Origin: Streptomyces griseoruber
GTDB lineage: Bacteria; Actinomycetota; Actinomycetes; Streptomycetales; Streptomycetaceae
Reading direction: 5' to 3'
Length of the DNA: 64,000 nt
NCBI RefSeq assembly: GCF_001514205.1
Contig: NZ_KQ948776.1
Location: 62,001-126,000 of the forward strand
In this document: positions 42,251 through 49,963 of the stretch, one piece after another
How the letters are laid out: each line of letters starts with the position of its first letter
Numbering within the stretch: the first letter of the stretch is position 1
Notes under the pieces: model-generated
Told to the model about the DNA's origin: nothing
What the model saw: the letters and a program-made list of their open reading frames with translations, nothing else
The model's database searches: none
Made by a program: the position numbers and the translations under genes

Positions 42251-43402
42251 GTGGAGACAGAAAACAGATCCATGACGTTGTGCACAGAGAAGGCCGTCTC
42301 GCCCACCACCGGCGAGACCACCTGGCTCCTGGTCGACGAGGAGACGTACGCGCCTCACCTCGAAGCCCGTGAGTTCTCCCTGTATCTGCGCGGAGCCGGG
42401 CGGTCACCGCAGACACAGCGCGCGTACATCCCCAGAATCGGCCGCTTCCTCAATTGGTGCGCAGAGCGGGGCACCGGCTGGAGGACCGTCCGGCTCGGGG
42501 ACATGAGCCTGTTCAAGTTCCACGTCGAACGGACACCGACCCAGTACGGGCGGCTTCCGTCCGGCAAGACGGTCAACGCCACGCTCACTGCGGTGTGTGA
42601 GTTCCTCCGCTTCTGCGCAGTCCAGGGACATGTGGATCACGAAGTCGCCGCGCGTCTCAGCGAGCCGCGCTTCCTCGCCCACGCCCCGGCCGGCTTCGAT
42701 CCCGGCGAGGGCGGCCAGCACCTGATGGTCAAAGCCCGCGTCCTGAAGGCGCCCGAGATCGAGCGGGCACCACAGACACTCACCGGCGTCCAGACGGAGC
42801 AGGTCATCGACTCCGCTCGCACTGCGCGTGACCGGCTGCTGTTGACCGTCTTGGTGGAAGGCGGCCTTCGCATCGGCGAAGCCCTTGGACTGCGGCGTGA
42901 GGACATGCATCTGCTCCCCGACTCCACGCACCTGGGCTGCCGAACCGCTGGCGCGCACCTGCACGTCAGGCCCCGGCGGGACAACGTCAACGGGGCGCGG
43001 GCCAAGGCCGGGCGCCCTCGCATGGTTCCGCTCACGCCGGAAGTGGTGCACCGATACCGCGATCATCTCGCCGAGCGTGAACAGGTAGTCGGCTCCGCCG
43101 ACTGTGACTACGTCTTCCTCAACCTCGTCGGCGTGTACGCGGGGCGCCCGCTCTCCTACTCCAACACCAAGCAGGTGATCGAACGCATCGGGAAGCGCTG
43201 CGGATTCACCGCCCGACCGCACATGATGCGGCACACAGCCGCCACTCGCTGGATCCGTAACGGGGTCGCCCCGGACGTCGTACAGGCCCTGCTGGGGCAC
43301 GCCTCCTCGGCGAGTACCGCCGTCTACGTGCACGCCCAGGACGAGGATCTCCGCGCGGCCGTTGAGGCCGTCGAAAGTCTCGCGTCGGAGTTGCTGCGAT
43401 GA
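42251..43402 (+). CDS. tnpA: Tyrosine recombinase, TnpA-like
   Basis: The 383-aa product from the GTG at 42251 (ATG at 42272 is an alternative; neither has a strong ribosome site) is a tyrosine site-specific recombinase. An N-terminal SAM-like core-binding domain (EFSLYLRGAGRSPQTQRAYI, RFLNWCAERGTGW) precedes the catalytic domain. The catalytic Arg is in GGLRIGEALG, H-x-x-R is in HMMRHTAATRW, LLGHAS follows, and the nucleophilic Tyr is in STAVYVHAQ. It is the same size as TnpA of Tn554 (about 360 aa). Its stop overlaps the start of tnpB by four bases. Confidence 0.88.
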   Translation: METENRSMTLCTEKAVSPTTGETTWLLVDEETYAPHLEAREFSLYLRGAGRSPQTQRAYIPRIGRFLNWCAERGTGWRTVRLGDMSLFKFHVERTPTQYGRLPSGKTVNATLTAVCEFLRFCAVQGHVDHEVAARLSEPRFLAHAPAGFDPGEGGQHLMVKARVLKAPEIERAPQTLTGVQTEQVIDSARTARDRLLLTVLVEGGLRIGEALGLRREDMHLLPDSTHLGCRTAGAHLHVRPRRDNVNGARAKAGRPRMVPLTPEVVHRYRDHLAEREQVVGSADCDYVFLNLVGVYAGRPLSYSNTKQVIERIGKRCGFTARPHMMRHTAATRWIRNGVAPDVVQALLGHASSASTAVYVHAQDEDLRAAVEAVESLASELLR

Positions 43403-45603
43403 CCCTTGCGCTCCTCCGCTCCCCTGCCCTTCCTGCCGTCCCCGGTGCCCCGGAGTGGCCGTCGTGGCTCGCGGCACGCCTGCCGTCGGGCTGGCGCACG
43501 GGTGAGTGGGACCCCGTTCAGGCGCTCTTCACCGCCGATCCCGGCAACCCTACGACCAGCGTGTTCGTATGCTCCGTAGGAGCCTGTTGCACCCATGTAG
43601 CAAGTAACGGATCCCGCTGCGACGCCTGCCGTAAAGCCCGCTACCTTCTGGGCAATCCCGCGGACTTCGACGCCATGCACATCCCGGACCCGTCCCGCCG
43701 TCGGCCCAACACCTCCGCGAACGGGGCCATGCCGGGCGTCTCCCAGTTCTCGCTCGCCGGTGTAAGCCCCGCGGTCCGCCAGGAGCTCTTGTACGGGCTC
43801 CAGCAGCGCGACGATGCCGGAATCAGCCTGGTCCCCCAGCGGGTACGCCGCATTGTGGCCGGCCTCCCCGCTGGACTCGGCTCGCTCCTCGACCTGGACG
43901 CCTCCTTCTCCTCCGGGCTTCCGGCTGCGGCCTCCGGCGTCCTGAACGGTGTTCTCCTGCACGTCCGACGCGCACGCGTTGAGTTCGAGGGCACCGATCC
44001 GACCTTGGGCGACGTATGGGAGTGCGCTCTCATCGGGCTGACGGCAGGGCACGGTCGCAAGTACGCCGCTGTCCACGGTGACATCGACTTCCGTCCGGTA
44101 CGGCAGCGTTGGCTGCGAGAACTGGTCAAGGAGTACGGCCGCACGGCACGCCCCAACGTCATGGACCTGCGGCAGACCGTCTACGCAGCGACCATCGCGT
44201 CCTCCGCGCTGGCAGGTCGCCCCCACGGGGATGAGCCGGGGCTCCTCGCCATGGCCGACATGAATGCCGTAGTGGACCTGTTCCGGATCACCAAGCGTCC
44301 CGAGGACGGTCACGACTACTCCACCAGCCACCGCAGAGCCCTGCTCCGCCACTGGCGCACGTTCCTGGACTACGCCCGTCAGGCCGGGATGATGGACCAC
44401 GTGCCCGGCGGGTTCGCGCTCAATCCCCGCTTCCACAGCATCGCCGCCGTGGAAGTGGCCGAGGAAGATCTCGGCCGTGCGATCCCCGAACACATCATCG
44501 CCCAGCTCGACGTGCATCTCGGTCTACTGGGCACCTCGACGGGGTACGCGAGCGGCGGCTGGACGGCCGCCGACTTCGCACGGATGTACCAGGTGGTCTA
44601 TGCGGTCCTCCGGGACACCGGCCGCCGTCCGGGCGAGGTCACCAGCCTGCGCCGCGACTGCCTGGAGCGGGTCGACGGCAAACCGACGCTGATCTACGAC
44701 AACCACAAGCGGCGACGCCACGGCCGTCGGCTGCCCATCTCGGAGAGCACCGCCCAACTGATCGAAACCTGGCAGAAAGAGCTCAATGCGCTACCGGCCG
44801 TACCAGCCTGCGCCCAGTGGCTCTTTCCCTCGCCGGGACAGCGCAACCGTCCGCGCCGCAGGCATCTGAACACTGCGCACTTCTGCAACCGGATCTTCCG
44901 GAACTGGGTCGACGAACTGATCCCAGACCTTGTGGACGACCGGCTCGACGAGGACGGCGCCCCTCTCGCCTACGACCGGACCCAGGTCGTCCCGTACGGC
45001 TTCCGCCATGCTTACGCCCAGCGTCATGCGGACGCGGGCACTCGCCCCGACGTCTTGCGGGAACTCATGGACCACCGTTCGCTAGACGTGACCATGGGCT
45101 ACTACAAGGTCTCCCTCAGCCGAAAGCAGGAGGCCGTGCGAACGGTCGCGGCACTCGCCGTCGACCGACACGGAGCAGCCCGCGGATTCGGCGATCCCCT
45201 CGCCTACGAGGTGGAAAGCGTCGGGGTTCCCTACGGCGGCTGCACCGAGCCGAGCAACGTCAAGGCCGGCGGCGGGCACTGCCGCATCCGCTTCCAGTGC
45301 GCCGGATGCGACTTCTACCGCCCCGATCCCTCCTACCTCCCCGCCCTGGAACAGCAGATCGCGGACCTGCGCGCCGACAAGGAATCCGCCCTCGCGATGG
45401 AGGCCGCCGACTGGGTCGTGCGCAATCTCGATGACCAGATCCGCGCCTACTCGAAGTCGGCCGGCGAGATGCGGCGGAAACTCGACGCGCTGCCCGCCGA
45501 GGAGCGGGCCGTTGTCGAATCCGCCTCACGCGAGTTGCGCAAGGCACGTTCGGCAGCGGCCTTCATCCCTCTGCAGAGGCTGACGACACGGAGCTCCGAA
45601 TGA
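43399..45603 (+). CDS. tnpB: Large tyrosine recombinase, TnpB-like
   Basis: The 734-aa product starts at ATG 43399, within the tnpA stop. An N-terminal region carries a Cys cluster (CSVGACCTHVASNGSRCDAC). The catalytic domain is at about residues 385-575: Arg in TGRRPGEVTSLRRDC, H-x-x-R-type block YGFRHAYAQRHADAG, ELMDHRSLDVTMGYY with the nucleophilic Tyr. The C-terminal part has a second Cys cluster (GHCRIRFQCAGCDFY) and a coiled coil. TnpB of Tn554 is about 630 aa and has the same place in the operon. It overlaps tnpC by four bases. Confidence 0.88.
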   Translation: MTLALLRSPALPAVPGAPEWPSWLAARLPSGWRTGEWDPVQALFTADPGNPTTSVFVCSVGACCTHVASNGSRCDACRKARYLLGNPADFDAMHIPDPSRRRPNTSANGAMPGVSQFSLAGVSPAVRQELLYGLQQRDDAGISLVPQRVRRIVAGLPAGLGSLLDLDASFSSGLPAAASGVLNGVLLHVRRARVEFEGTDPTLGDVWECALIGLTAGHGRKYAAVHGDIDFRPVRQRWLRELVKEYGRTARPNVMDLRQTVYAATIASSALAGRPHGDEPGLLAMADMNAVVDLFRITKRPEDGHDYSTSHRRALLRHWRTFLDYARQAGMMDHVPGGFALNPRFHSIAAVEVAEEDLGRAIPEHIIAQLDVHLGLLGTSTGYASGGWTAADFARMYQVVYAVLRDTGRRPGEVTSLRRDCLERVDGKPTLIYDNHKRRRHGRRLPISESTAQLIETWQKELNALPAVPACAQWLFPSPGQRNRPRRRHLNTAHFCNRIFRNWVDELIPDLVDDRLDEDGAPLAYDRTQVVPYGFRHAYAQRHADAGTRPDVLRELMDHRSLDVTMGYYKVSLSRKQEAVRTVAALAVDRHGAARGFGDPLAYEVESVGVPYGGCTEPSNVKAGGGHCRIRFQCAGCDFYRPDPSYLPALEQQIADLRADKESALAMEAADWVVRNLDDQIRAYSKSAGEMRRKLDALPAEERAVVESASRELRKARSAAAFIPLQRLTTRSSE

Positions 45604-46199
45604 AAATCCCTGCTACTTCCGGTGGCAACGACCGGAACGCCCGGGTCGAGCGGCTGCGCGTCAGCCGCTCCAAGGACAGCGAAGACAAGACGAGGCGTGC
45701 GCTCGACGCCGTGGACGCCCTTCTCCGCTCGGGACGACGGCTCACCGTCGCCCAAGTAGCCCGGGAAGCCTCGGTGTCCACGTGGTTCGTCTACAACCAG
45801 CACCAGGTGCACCAAGCCGTTCAGGACGGCATCACCGCCCAGCGAACGCGGGGACGCCAGAACTCCCACGCTTCCGAGGAGCCTCAGGTGTCCCCGGCCG
45901 GGTTGCGGACGGACCTTGCATTGGCCCGCGAAGAGATCAAGGACCTCAAGAAGGAGCGCGATCGGCTCCGTGACCGGGTCAGGCTGTCTCTCGGCGCCGA
46001 GTTGGAGGGCGTGAACCAGCACGAGCTGATCGAGCGGGTGCAGCAGATCGAGCAGCGGAATACCGCGCTGGAGCAAGCGTTGTCAGAGGCCAGGGATCAG
46101 GTCGCCGCCTTGGAGGGCCAACTGCGTGAGGCGGAGGACAACCTCACCGCGGCACGAGCCAGTCTCCGCCGTGCCATGCGGGCTGTGCCGTCTCCATAG
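45600..46199 (+). CDS. tnpC: TnpC-like accessory protein (DUF6262-like)
   Basis: The ATG overlaps the tnpB stop (ATGA). The 199-aa protein has an N-terminal HTH-like region (RALDAVDALLRSGRRLTVAQ, then REASVSTWFVYNQHQVHQAV). A long coiled coil follows (about 110-195: LALAREEIKDLKKERDRLRD and later IEQRNTALEQALSEARDQVA). This matches the small third protein next to paired recombinases in Tn554-type elements (DUF6262 in many actinobacteria). In Tn554, TnpC influences insertion orientation and efficiency. Confidence 0.8.
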   Translation: MKIPATSGGNDRNARVERLRVSRSKDSEDKTRRALDAVDALLRSGRRLTVAQVAREASVSTWFVYNQHQVHQAVQDGITAQRTRGRQNSHASEEPQVSPAGLRTDLALAREEIKDLKKERDRLRDRVRLSLGAELEGVNQHELIERVQQIEQRNTALEQALSEARDQVAALEGQLREAEDNLTAARASLRRAMRAVPSP

Positions 46200-46222
46200 C
46201 CCTCGCGATACCGCCCACTCTC

Positions 46223-46259
46223 GGCTGTCCGGCTTTCATGCCGTCTTCCGGACAGCCGC
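46223..46259. terminator. Hairpin between tnpC and the convergent passenger gene
   Basis: CGGCTGTCCGG and CCGGACAGCCG form an 11-bp stem with a 15-base loop. It can serve both strands. Confidence 0.6.
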
Positions 46260-46315
46260 GAGGAAGGTCGGCGAAGTGGGCAGGACTTGACCCCACGCAC
46301 CGGTCAGGACCGCGC

Positions 46316-47446
46316 TCAGTCGGTGTCCGTCGCGGCCAGCATCGCCAGCCGTCGGCGTTCTGGAGAGATCGCGACGAGGCCGATGTCCCAGGCCACACGC
46401 TCGAACCACTTGGTGTCGGCGCCAAAGGCATACCAAGTGCATGCCCGTGCCCTCGCCTCGACCTCTTCCATGAGGCAGCCCTGCGCCGTACCGGAGAGGC
46501 CGGCCACGGACTGCCAGGCGGCCAGCCGGCCGTAGGCACCACGGGCGCCGGAGTTGTAGGCACCGCCTGTGGACGCGGCAGCGAAGAGAACCCGCCATGG
46601 GTGCTCCGGCGGGCAGGCCGCAACCGACAGGGCGGCCTTCTTCGTCCCCGCGCCTTCCAGGCACTTCAGCCCGAGTGCCAACAGCGTCCTCGGCACCGAC
46701 TCGGCCCCCAGAGGAGCTGCCAGATCGAAGACTCGTGCTTCGATCCGGCCGTTCGACTCCTCGGCCCAGTTCGTCACAGCAACACCGGTGGCCTCGGCAA
46801 CGGCTTCGGTCGTCGTCTCCTCGACCGGCGGCACGGGTGCCCGGTCATCACGCGGCACCTCGCGGTTCGCCGGCGGCCCATACGGCATCGAGTGGCTGCC
46901 ACCGCGCGTGCTGTAGATCGGCAGATCCGGCCGGCCTTCCAGCTCCGACAGCGCCAACGGCAGCCATCCCAGCGGATGGAGCCTCCAGTGCGACGACGTC
47001 GCCCACCCGGCGATCCCCGGTGACTCCGTGACGTCGACGCCTCTGAGAACCAGCTCATGGACCAGGCACGCCCGAAGTTCCTCAGAGGCGTGTCCAGTGA
47101 ACGCCACTGCGAGTTCCTCGGCCGGTTGGCTGGAGGCCAGCAGGGAGGCGGTATAGCGGTCCAGCTTCCTGTCAGCGGCCTCCGTGGAAGAAACCAGCCG
47201 CAGTGCTTGGGCGACGCTGCCGGGACCGGGCGTGGTGGCCAGCAGCCGAAGCAGGTAGTCGAAGACGCTCCTGTACTGCCATATCCGCCCGGCGTCAGAG
47301 GCATAGACCCCGGCGAGCGCGATAGCGAGATCCGCGACGAAAGCAGCGTCTCCCTGCCCGAGACTGCGGTCAGCCGTCTTCCACACGTCGGTGACGCTCT
47401 TCATGCCGGGCAGCTTCGTCACGATCTTCTGTATGCGGTCGACCAC
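46316..47446 (-). CDS. Passenger gene of unknown function in the Tn554-like element
   Basis: The 376-aa product begins at the GTG at 47446. The sequence is mostly helical (VTDVWKTADRSLGQGDAAFV, DYLLRLLATTPGPGSVAQAL, SEELRACLVHELVLRGVDVT). A proline-rich middle follows (PYGPPANREVPRDDRAPVPP), then a conserved-looking C-terminal half (AGTKKAALSVAACPPEHPWR, then ASTGGAYNSGARGAYGRLAA). No signal, membrane helix or known catalytic motif is seen. It may belong to a Streptomyces family of unknown function (DUF6183 is my tentative guess, unverified). Its stop faces tnpC and its start is 64 bases from the HNH passenger's stop, in the same direction. Confidence 0.7.
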   Translation of the reverse strand: MVDRIQKIVTKLPGMKSVTDVWKTADRSLGQGDAAFVADLAIALAGVYASDAGRIWQYRSVFDYLLRLLATTPGPGSVAQALRLVSSTEAADRKLDRYTASLLASSQPAEELAVAFTGHASEELRACLVHELVLRGVDVTESPGIAGWATSSHWRLHPLGWLPLALSELEGRPDLPIYSTRGGSHSMPYGPPANREVPRDDRAPVPPVEETTTEAVAEATGVAVTNWAEESNGRIEARVFDLAAPLGAESVPRTLLALGLKCLEGAGTKKAALSVAACPPEHPWRVLFAAASTGGAYNSGARGAYGRLAAWQSVAGLSGTAQGCLMEEVEARARACTWYAFGADTKWFERVAWDIGLVAISPERRRLAMLAATDTD

Positions 47447-47510
47447 GGCAATGGAGCCTATGCGCCCCGCAGTCCGAAGGCGAGGGCATTTTCCCAGTTC
47501 ACCGCAGTCC

Positions 47511-48281
47511 TCAGGTCCCGCACTGCTTGAGCATCATGCTCTTGTCCGGGGCTGTCACCGGGAGCCCGTACTTTTCCGCGACCTGCGCGAACCGCACCGC
47601 GTACGAGCACCGGATCGACTTGTTCGGGGGCAGCCAGGACGCCGGGCCCGAGTCCCGCTTGGCGGAGTTCGTGGAGCCCGAGACCGGCAGAAGGTTCAGC
47701 ACGTCGTTGGCCAGCTGCTCCCGCTTCTCCTTGCTCCAACGCGAGGCACCCATCTGCCAGGCGTACGACAACGGCACCACGTGGTCTATCTGCACCTCGG
47801 TGGCCTTCGCCTTCTTCCAGGCGATGTCCTTGCCGGTGTACGGGTCGTACAGGTCCATCGACACGACCACGCAGTCGGAACCCTTACGGAACTGGACGTC
47901 CCGTCCATGGAGTTTCAGCAAGTCGTTCCGCGTGTCACAACCGTTCCTCGCCAGCGGCACCCCATCCGCCGTGTCCATCCACGCATGGCCGAACTTGTCC
48001 CGCTCGTAGCCCGTCTTCGGCCCACGCCCCTTGACTGTGAGTCCTTCGACGAGCTTGCGCGCGTTCACCTTGTCCGCCTCCGACGTGAGCGCGCCGAGCC
48101 CCGGCTTCGTTCCGTTCGGATTCGTCAGCGGGCTCGCCGCCCGCCCGGCAGCGGCGTCCGGTCCGGATCCTGCGGAGGTTCCGCCCGGCTCCAGGTCATC
48201 ACAGCCCGCGACGAGCGCGGCGGCAACGGCGACCGTAAGGACGACCCTCTTCCCGCGAGGAGACAGCGTCCTGTGACTCAT
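47511..48281 (-). CDS. Complete HNH-nuclease-family lipoprotein carried by the element
   Basis: The ATG at 48281 has GAGAGG upstream. The 256-aa precursor has a lipoprotein signal (KRVVLTVAVAAALVAGC, lipobox LVAGC). A conserved lead segment follows (LTVKGRGPKTGYERDKFGHA, then NGCDTRNDLLKLHGRDVQFR). The HNH domain then has TEVQIDHVVPLSYAWQMGAS, NDVLNLLPVSGSTNSAKRDS, ASWLPPNKSIRCSYAVRFAQ. It is a full-length homologue of the gene the element interrupts, in the same orientation, and starts 10 bases after the stop that closes the severed N-terminal half. Promoter read-through from the host gene is therefore plausible. Family function: exported HNH nuclease, substrate unknown. Confidence 0.88.
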   Translation of the reverse strand: MSHRTLSPRGKRVVLTVAVAAALVAGCDDLEPGGTSAGSGPDAAAGRAASPLTNPNGTKPGLGALTSEADKVNARKLVEGLTVKGRGPKTGYERDKFGHAWMDTADGVPLARNGCDTRNDLLKLHGRDVQFRKGSDCVVVSMDLYDPYTGKDIAWKKAKATEVQIDHVVPLSYAWQMGASRWSKEKREQLANDVLNLLPVSGSTNSAKRDSGPASWLPPNKSIRCSYAVRFAQVAEKYGLPVTAPDKSMMLKQCGT

Positions 48282-48362
48282 GTGCCTCTCACTACGCACA
48301 GCCGACCACACCCTGCATACGCTGCGAGAAAAGCCTCACCACAGCGCGAACCATAGAGATAA

Positions 48363-48369
48363 CGCGTGT
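48363..48369. repeat. Right core repeat of the mobile element
   Basis: CGCGTGT, identical to 42143-42149. It lies in the codons for T-R of the conserved GCDTR motif of the interrupted gene. Confidence 0.85.
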
Positions 48370-48630
48370 GTCACAGCCGTTGGAGTCCGTGTCGGCCCAC
48401 GCGGTGCCGAACCTGTCCCGCTCGTAGCCGGTCTGGGGCGCGCGCCCCTTCACCGTGAGCTCCCCGGCGGCCGCGAGAGCCGCTCCCCCGCCCGCCTTCG
48501 GTCCCGAACCGGAACCCGACCCGGATCCGAGGCCGTCTCCCGTGCCCTGGCCGGCACAGCCGGCCACCGCCGCGACGGTCACCGCGCTCATCAGCATGGC
48601 GGCGGTCGCCGCCCCACCCCTCAGACGCAT
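48364..48630 (-). pseudogene. N-terminal half of the HNH-family lipoprotein gene split by the element
   Basis: The ATG at 48630 follows GGGGAGGGG. The frame encodes a lipoprotein signal (AATAAMLMSAVTVAAVAGCA, lipobox VAGC), a Gly/Ser-rich linker (GSGSGSGSG) and ELTVKGRAPQTGYERDRFGT, then AWADTDSNGCDTR up to the core repeat. After the repeat it enters element DNA, adding 23 foreign codons and ending at 48292. It matches the first third of the passenger homologue at 47511. The other half is at 41664-42149. Native promoter and ribosome site remain, so a short exported peptide could still be made. Confidence 0.9.
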
Positions 48631-48824
48631 CCCGTGCGCCCCTCCCCTTGCCTGCCCGCTGCCAACCCCGCACAGGGCGGTTTCCCCGGCGGACGTCGGT
48701 GCACACCGTACCGATGGGGCACTCCGCGGCATCCGGGAGGTCCAGACCACCACGGCCTCAAGTGGGCATGTCCCACATCTCGGGAATATCGTCGATGGTG
48801 AATCACCTCCGGAAGGAGCTCTGC

Positions 48825-49019
48825 ATGGGCATCCTCGACAGGTTCAGGCACAACCGGGCGGCACAGGACAAGGCCAAGGACACGTCCGACGCCGCCGAAC
48901 GGAAGGTCAACGAGAGGACGGGCAACAAGTACGAGGGCCAGACCGACGAAGCCCAGCAGCGGATCGAGGGCTCGCTCGGCATGGACCGCGAACGGCCCGA
49001 CCGGCCCGAGGGGCAATGA
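48825..49019 (+). CDS. Small charged protein, MT0933-like antitoxin type
   Basis: The ATG at 48825 is preceded by GGAAGGAGCT. The 64-aa, very hydrophilic protein (MGILDRFRHNRAAQDKAKDT, NKYEGQTDEAQQRIEGSLGM) resembles the short MT0933/Rv0909-type family annotated as antitoxins, or CsbD-like stress proteins. No toxin gene is adjacent, so the antitoxin role is only a family label. It ends 46 bases before a 20-bp perfect palindrome. Confidence 0.7.
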   Translation: MGILDRFRHNRAAQDKAKDTSDAAERKVNERTGNKYEGQTDEAQQRIEGSLGMDRERPDRPEGQ

Positions 49020-49065
49020 CCCCCCAACGGCGCTGACGCGATCGCCGAAGAGACCACGGAGGAAC

Positions 49066-49085
49066 GTCCGGCGCGCGCGCCGGAC
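49066..49085. terminator. 20-bp perfect palindrome after the antitoxin-like gene
   Basis: GTCCGGCGCGCGCGCCGGAC is fully self-complementary and could act as a terminator hairpin. Confidence 0.5.
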
Positions 49086-49423
49086 CCCGCACACCACCTG
49101 AAACGAGAAGCCGTCCGCGCAGCCTCACCTCCCGCGGGCGGCTTCCCGCACACCCCGGCGCCCGGCCTCGCCACTCGCCGGCACCGCCCCCTGCCGGTCA
49201 TCGGCTCCGGCCTGCTGCCCTCGGAATCCACCTGGGGGATGGGCAAGGTGTGAGCCAGTAGTCACCGAGGAGGCCGGCCAGCCGGACGGCGCAGGTCGCG
49301 GCCCGCCTGCGTCGCCGTACCGTCCGGCTCGACGGGGCCCCGGGCGGGCGACCAGGCGCTCCCGGGCCGCCGCCCACCGCTCGGCCGGCCAGCCGCGGCA
49401 CCGGCACCGGCACCGGCACCCAC
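49086..49423. other. Gene-free stretch before the MerR-like frame
   Basis: No start codon or ribosome site for the downstream MerR-like frame is present between its upstream stop (TAG at 49259-49261) and 49423. A GGCACC tetranucleotide-like repeat (four units, about 49396-49420) ends directly at the MerR region. Nothing else is recognised. Confidence 0.4.
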
Positions 49424-49963
49424 CTGCGGATCGGCGAGCTCGCCCGGGTCACCGGCGTCTCCGCGCGCGCCCTGCGGCACTACGAGCAGGCGGGACTCAT
49501 CGCCTCCGAGCGCGCCGCCGACGGCTACCGGCTCCACGACCCCGCCACCGCCGTCCGGGTCCGCACCATCCGCGACCTCGTCCGCGCGGGGCTCACCCTG
49601 GACGACGTACGGGTGTTCCTGGCGTGTCTGCACGGGGACCTGGCCACGTCCCCGCCGACCGCGCGGACCCTCGGCGTCGCGCTGCGGCGGCTCGCGGTGA
49701 TGGACGAGCGGATCACGGCCCAGGCCGCGGTCCGTGACCGGCTGGCGGCGGCACCGGCCGAGGCCACCGGCCGGACCCGTACGGATCCGGCCGGTGGCCT
49801 GACCTCGCCGCCCTCGTCCTACGACCCCAGCACGGACGCCAGGAACTCCCCCACCCAGCCCAGCAGTTCCCGGCCGACCAGCGGCTTGCCGCCGACCTTC
49901 GCCGTCTTCGGGCGGGGTACGAGGATCTGGTGGACGGCCGGCTTGATGACGGAGCCGGGGTAG
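49424..49963 (+). pseudogene. MerR-family regulator frame without an ordinary start codon
   Basis: The frame encodes a typical MerR DNA-binding domain: RIGELARVTGVSARALRHYE, QAGLIASERAADGYRLHDPA, then VRTIRDLVRAGLTLDDVRVF. It aligns with MerR proteins exactly at CTG (49424), where others have ATG; no ATG or GTG occurs in frame back to the stop at 49261. It has no effector domain beyond a short helix and runs through the mfd terminator and 145 bases antisense into mfd before stopping at 49963. It is either a decayed gene or one using CTG. Base composition is like its neighbours. Confidence 0.65.
49762..49799 (-). terminator. Probable mfd terminator hairpin
   Basis: GGCCACCGGCCGGA and TCCGGCCGGTGGCC form a 14-bp perfect stem with a 10-base loop, 20 bases beyond the mfd stop. 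It lies inside the MerR-like frame. Confidence 0.65.

Larger units (their letters stand above)
42144..48363. mobile_element. Tn554-like site-specific transposon inserted in an HNH-family gene
   Basis: A 6220-bp unit bounded by the repeat GCGTGT (42144-42149 and 48364-48369) separates two halves of one gene. It encodes two tyrosine recombinases and a third small protein in the order and overlaps of tnpA-tnpB-tnpC of Tn554-type elements, plus two minus-strand passengers. The inner ends have a short inverted repeat (GTTATCT/AGATAAC). An 11-bp subterminal inverted match, AGGCACATGAG, lies at 42235-42245 and, as its complement, at 48277-48287. There are no tRNA attachment site, transfer or replication genes. 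Tn554 itself inserts in radC; here the target is an HNH gene. Confidence 0.88.

Noticed and set aside
42144..48369. Interpretation as a prophage or integrative conjugative element
   Set aside because: Only three recombination proteins and two cargo genes are present, with no replication, transfer or structural genes and no tRNA attachment duplication. Tn554-like fits better.
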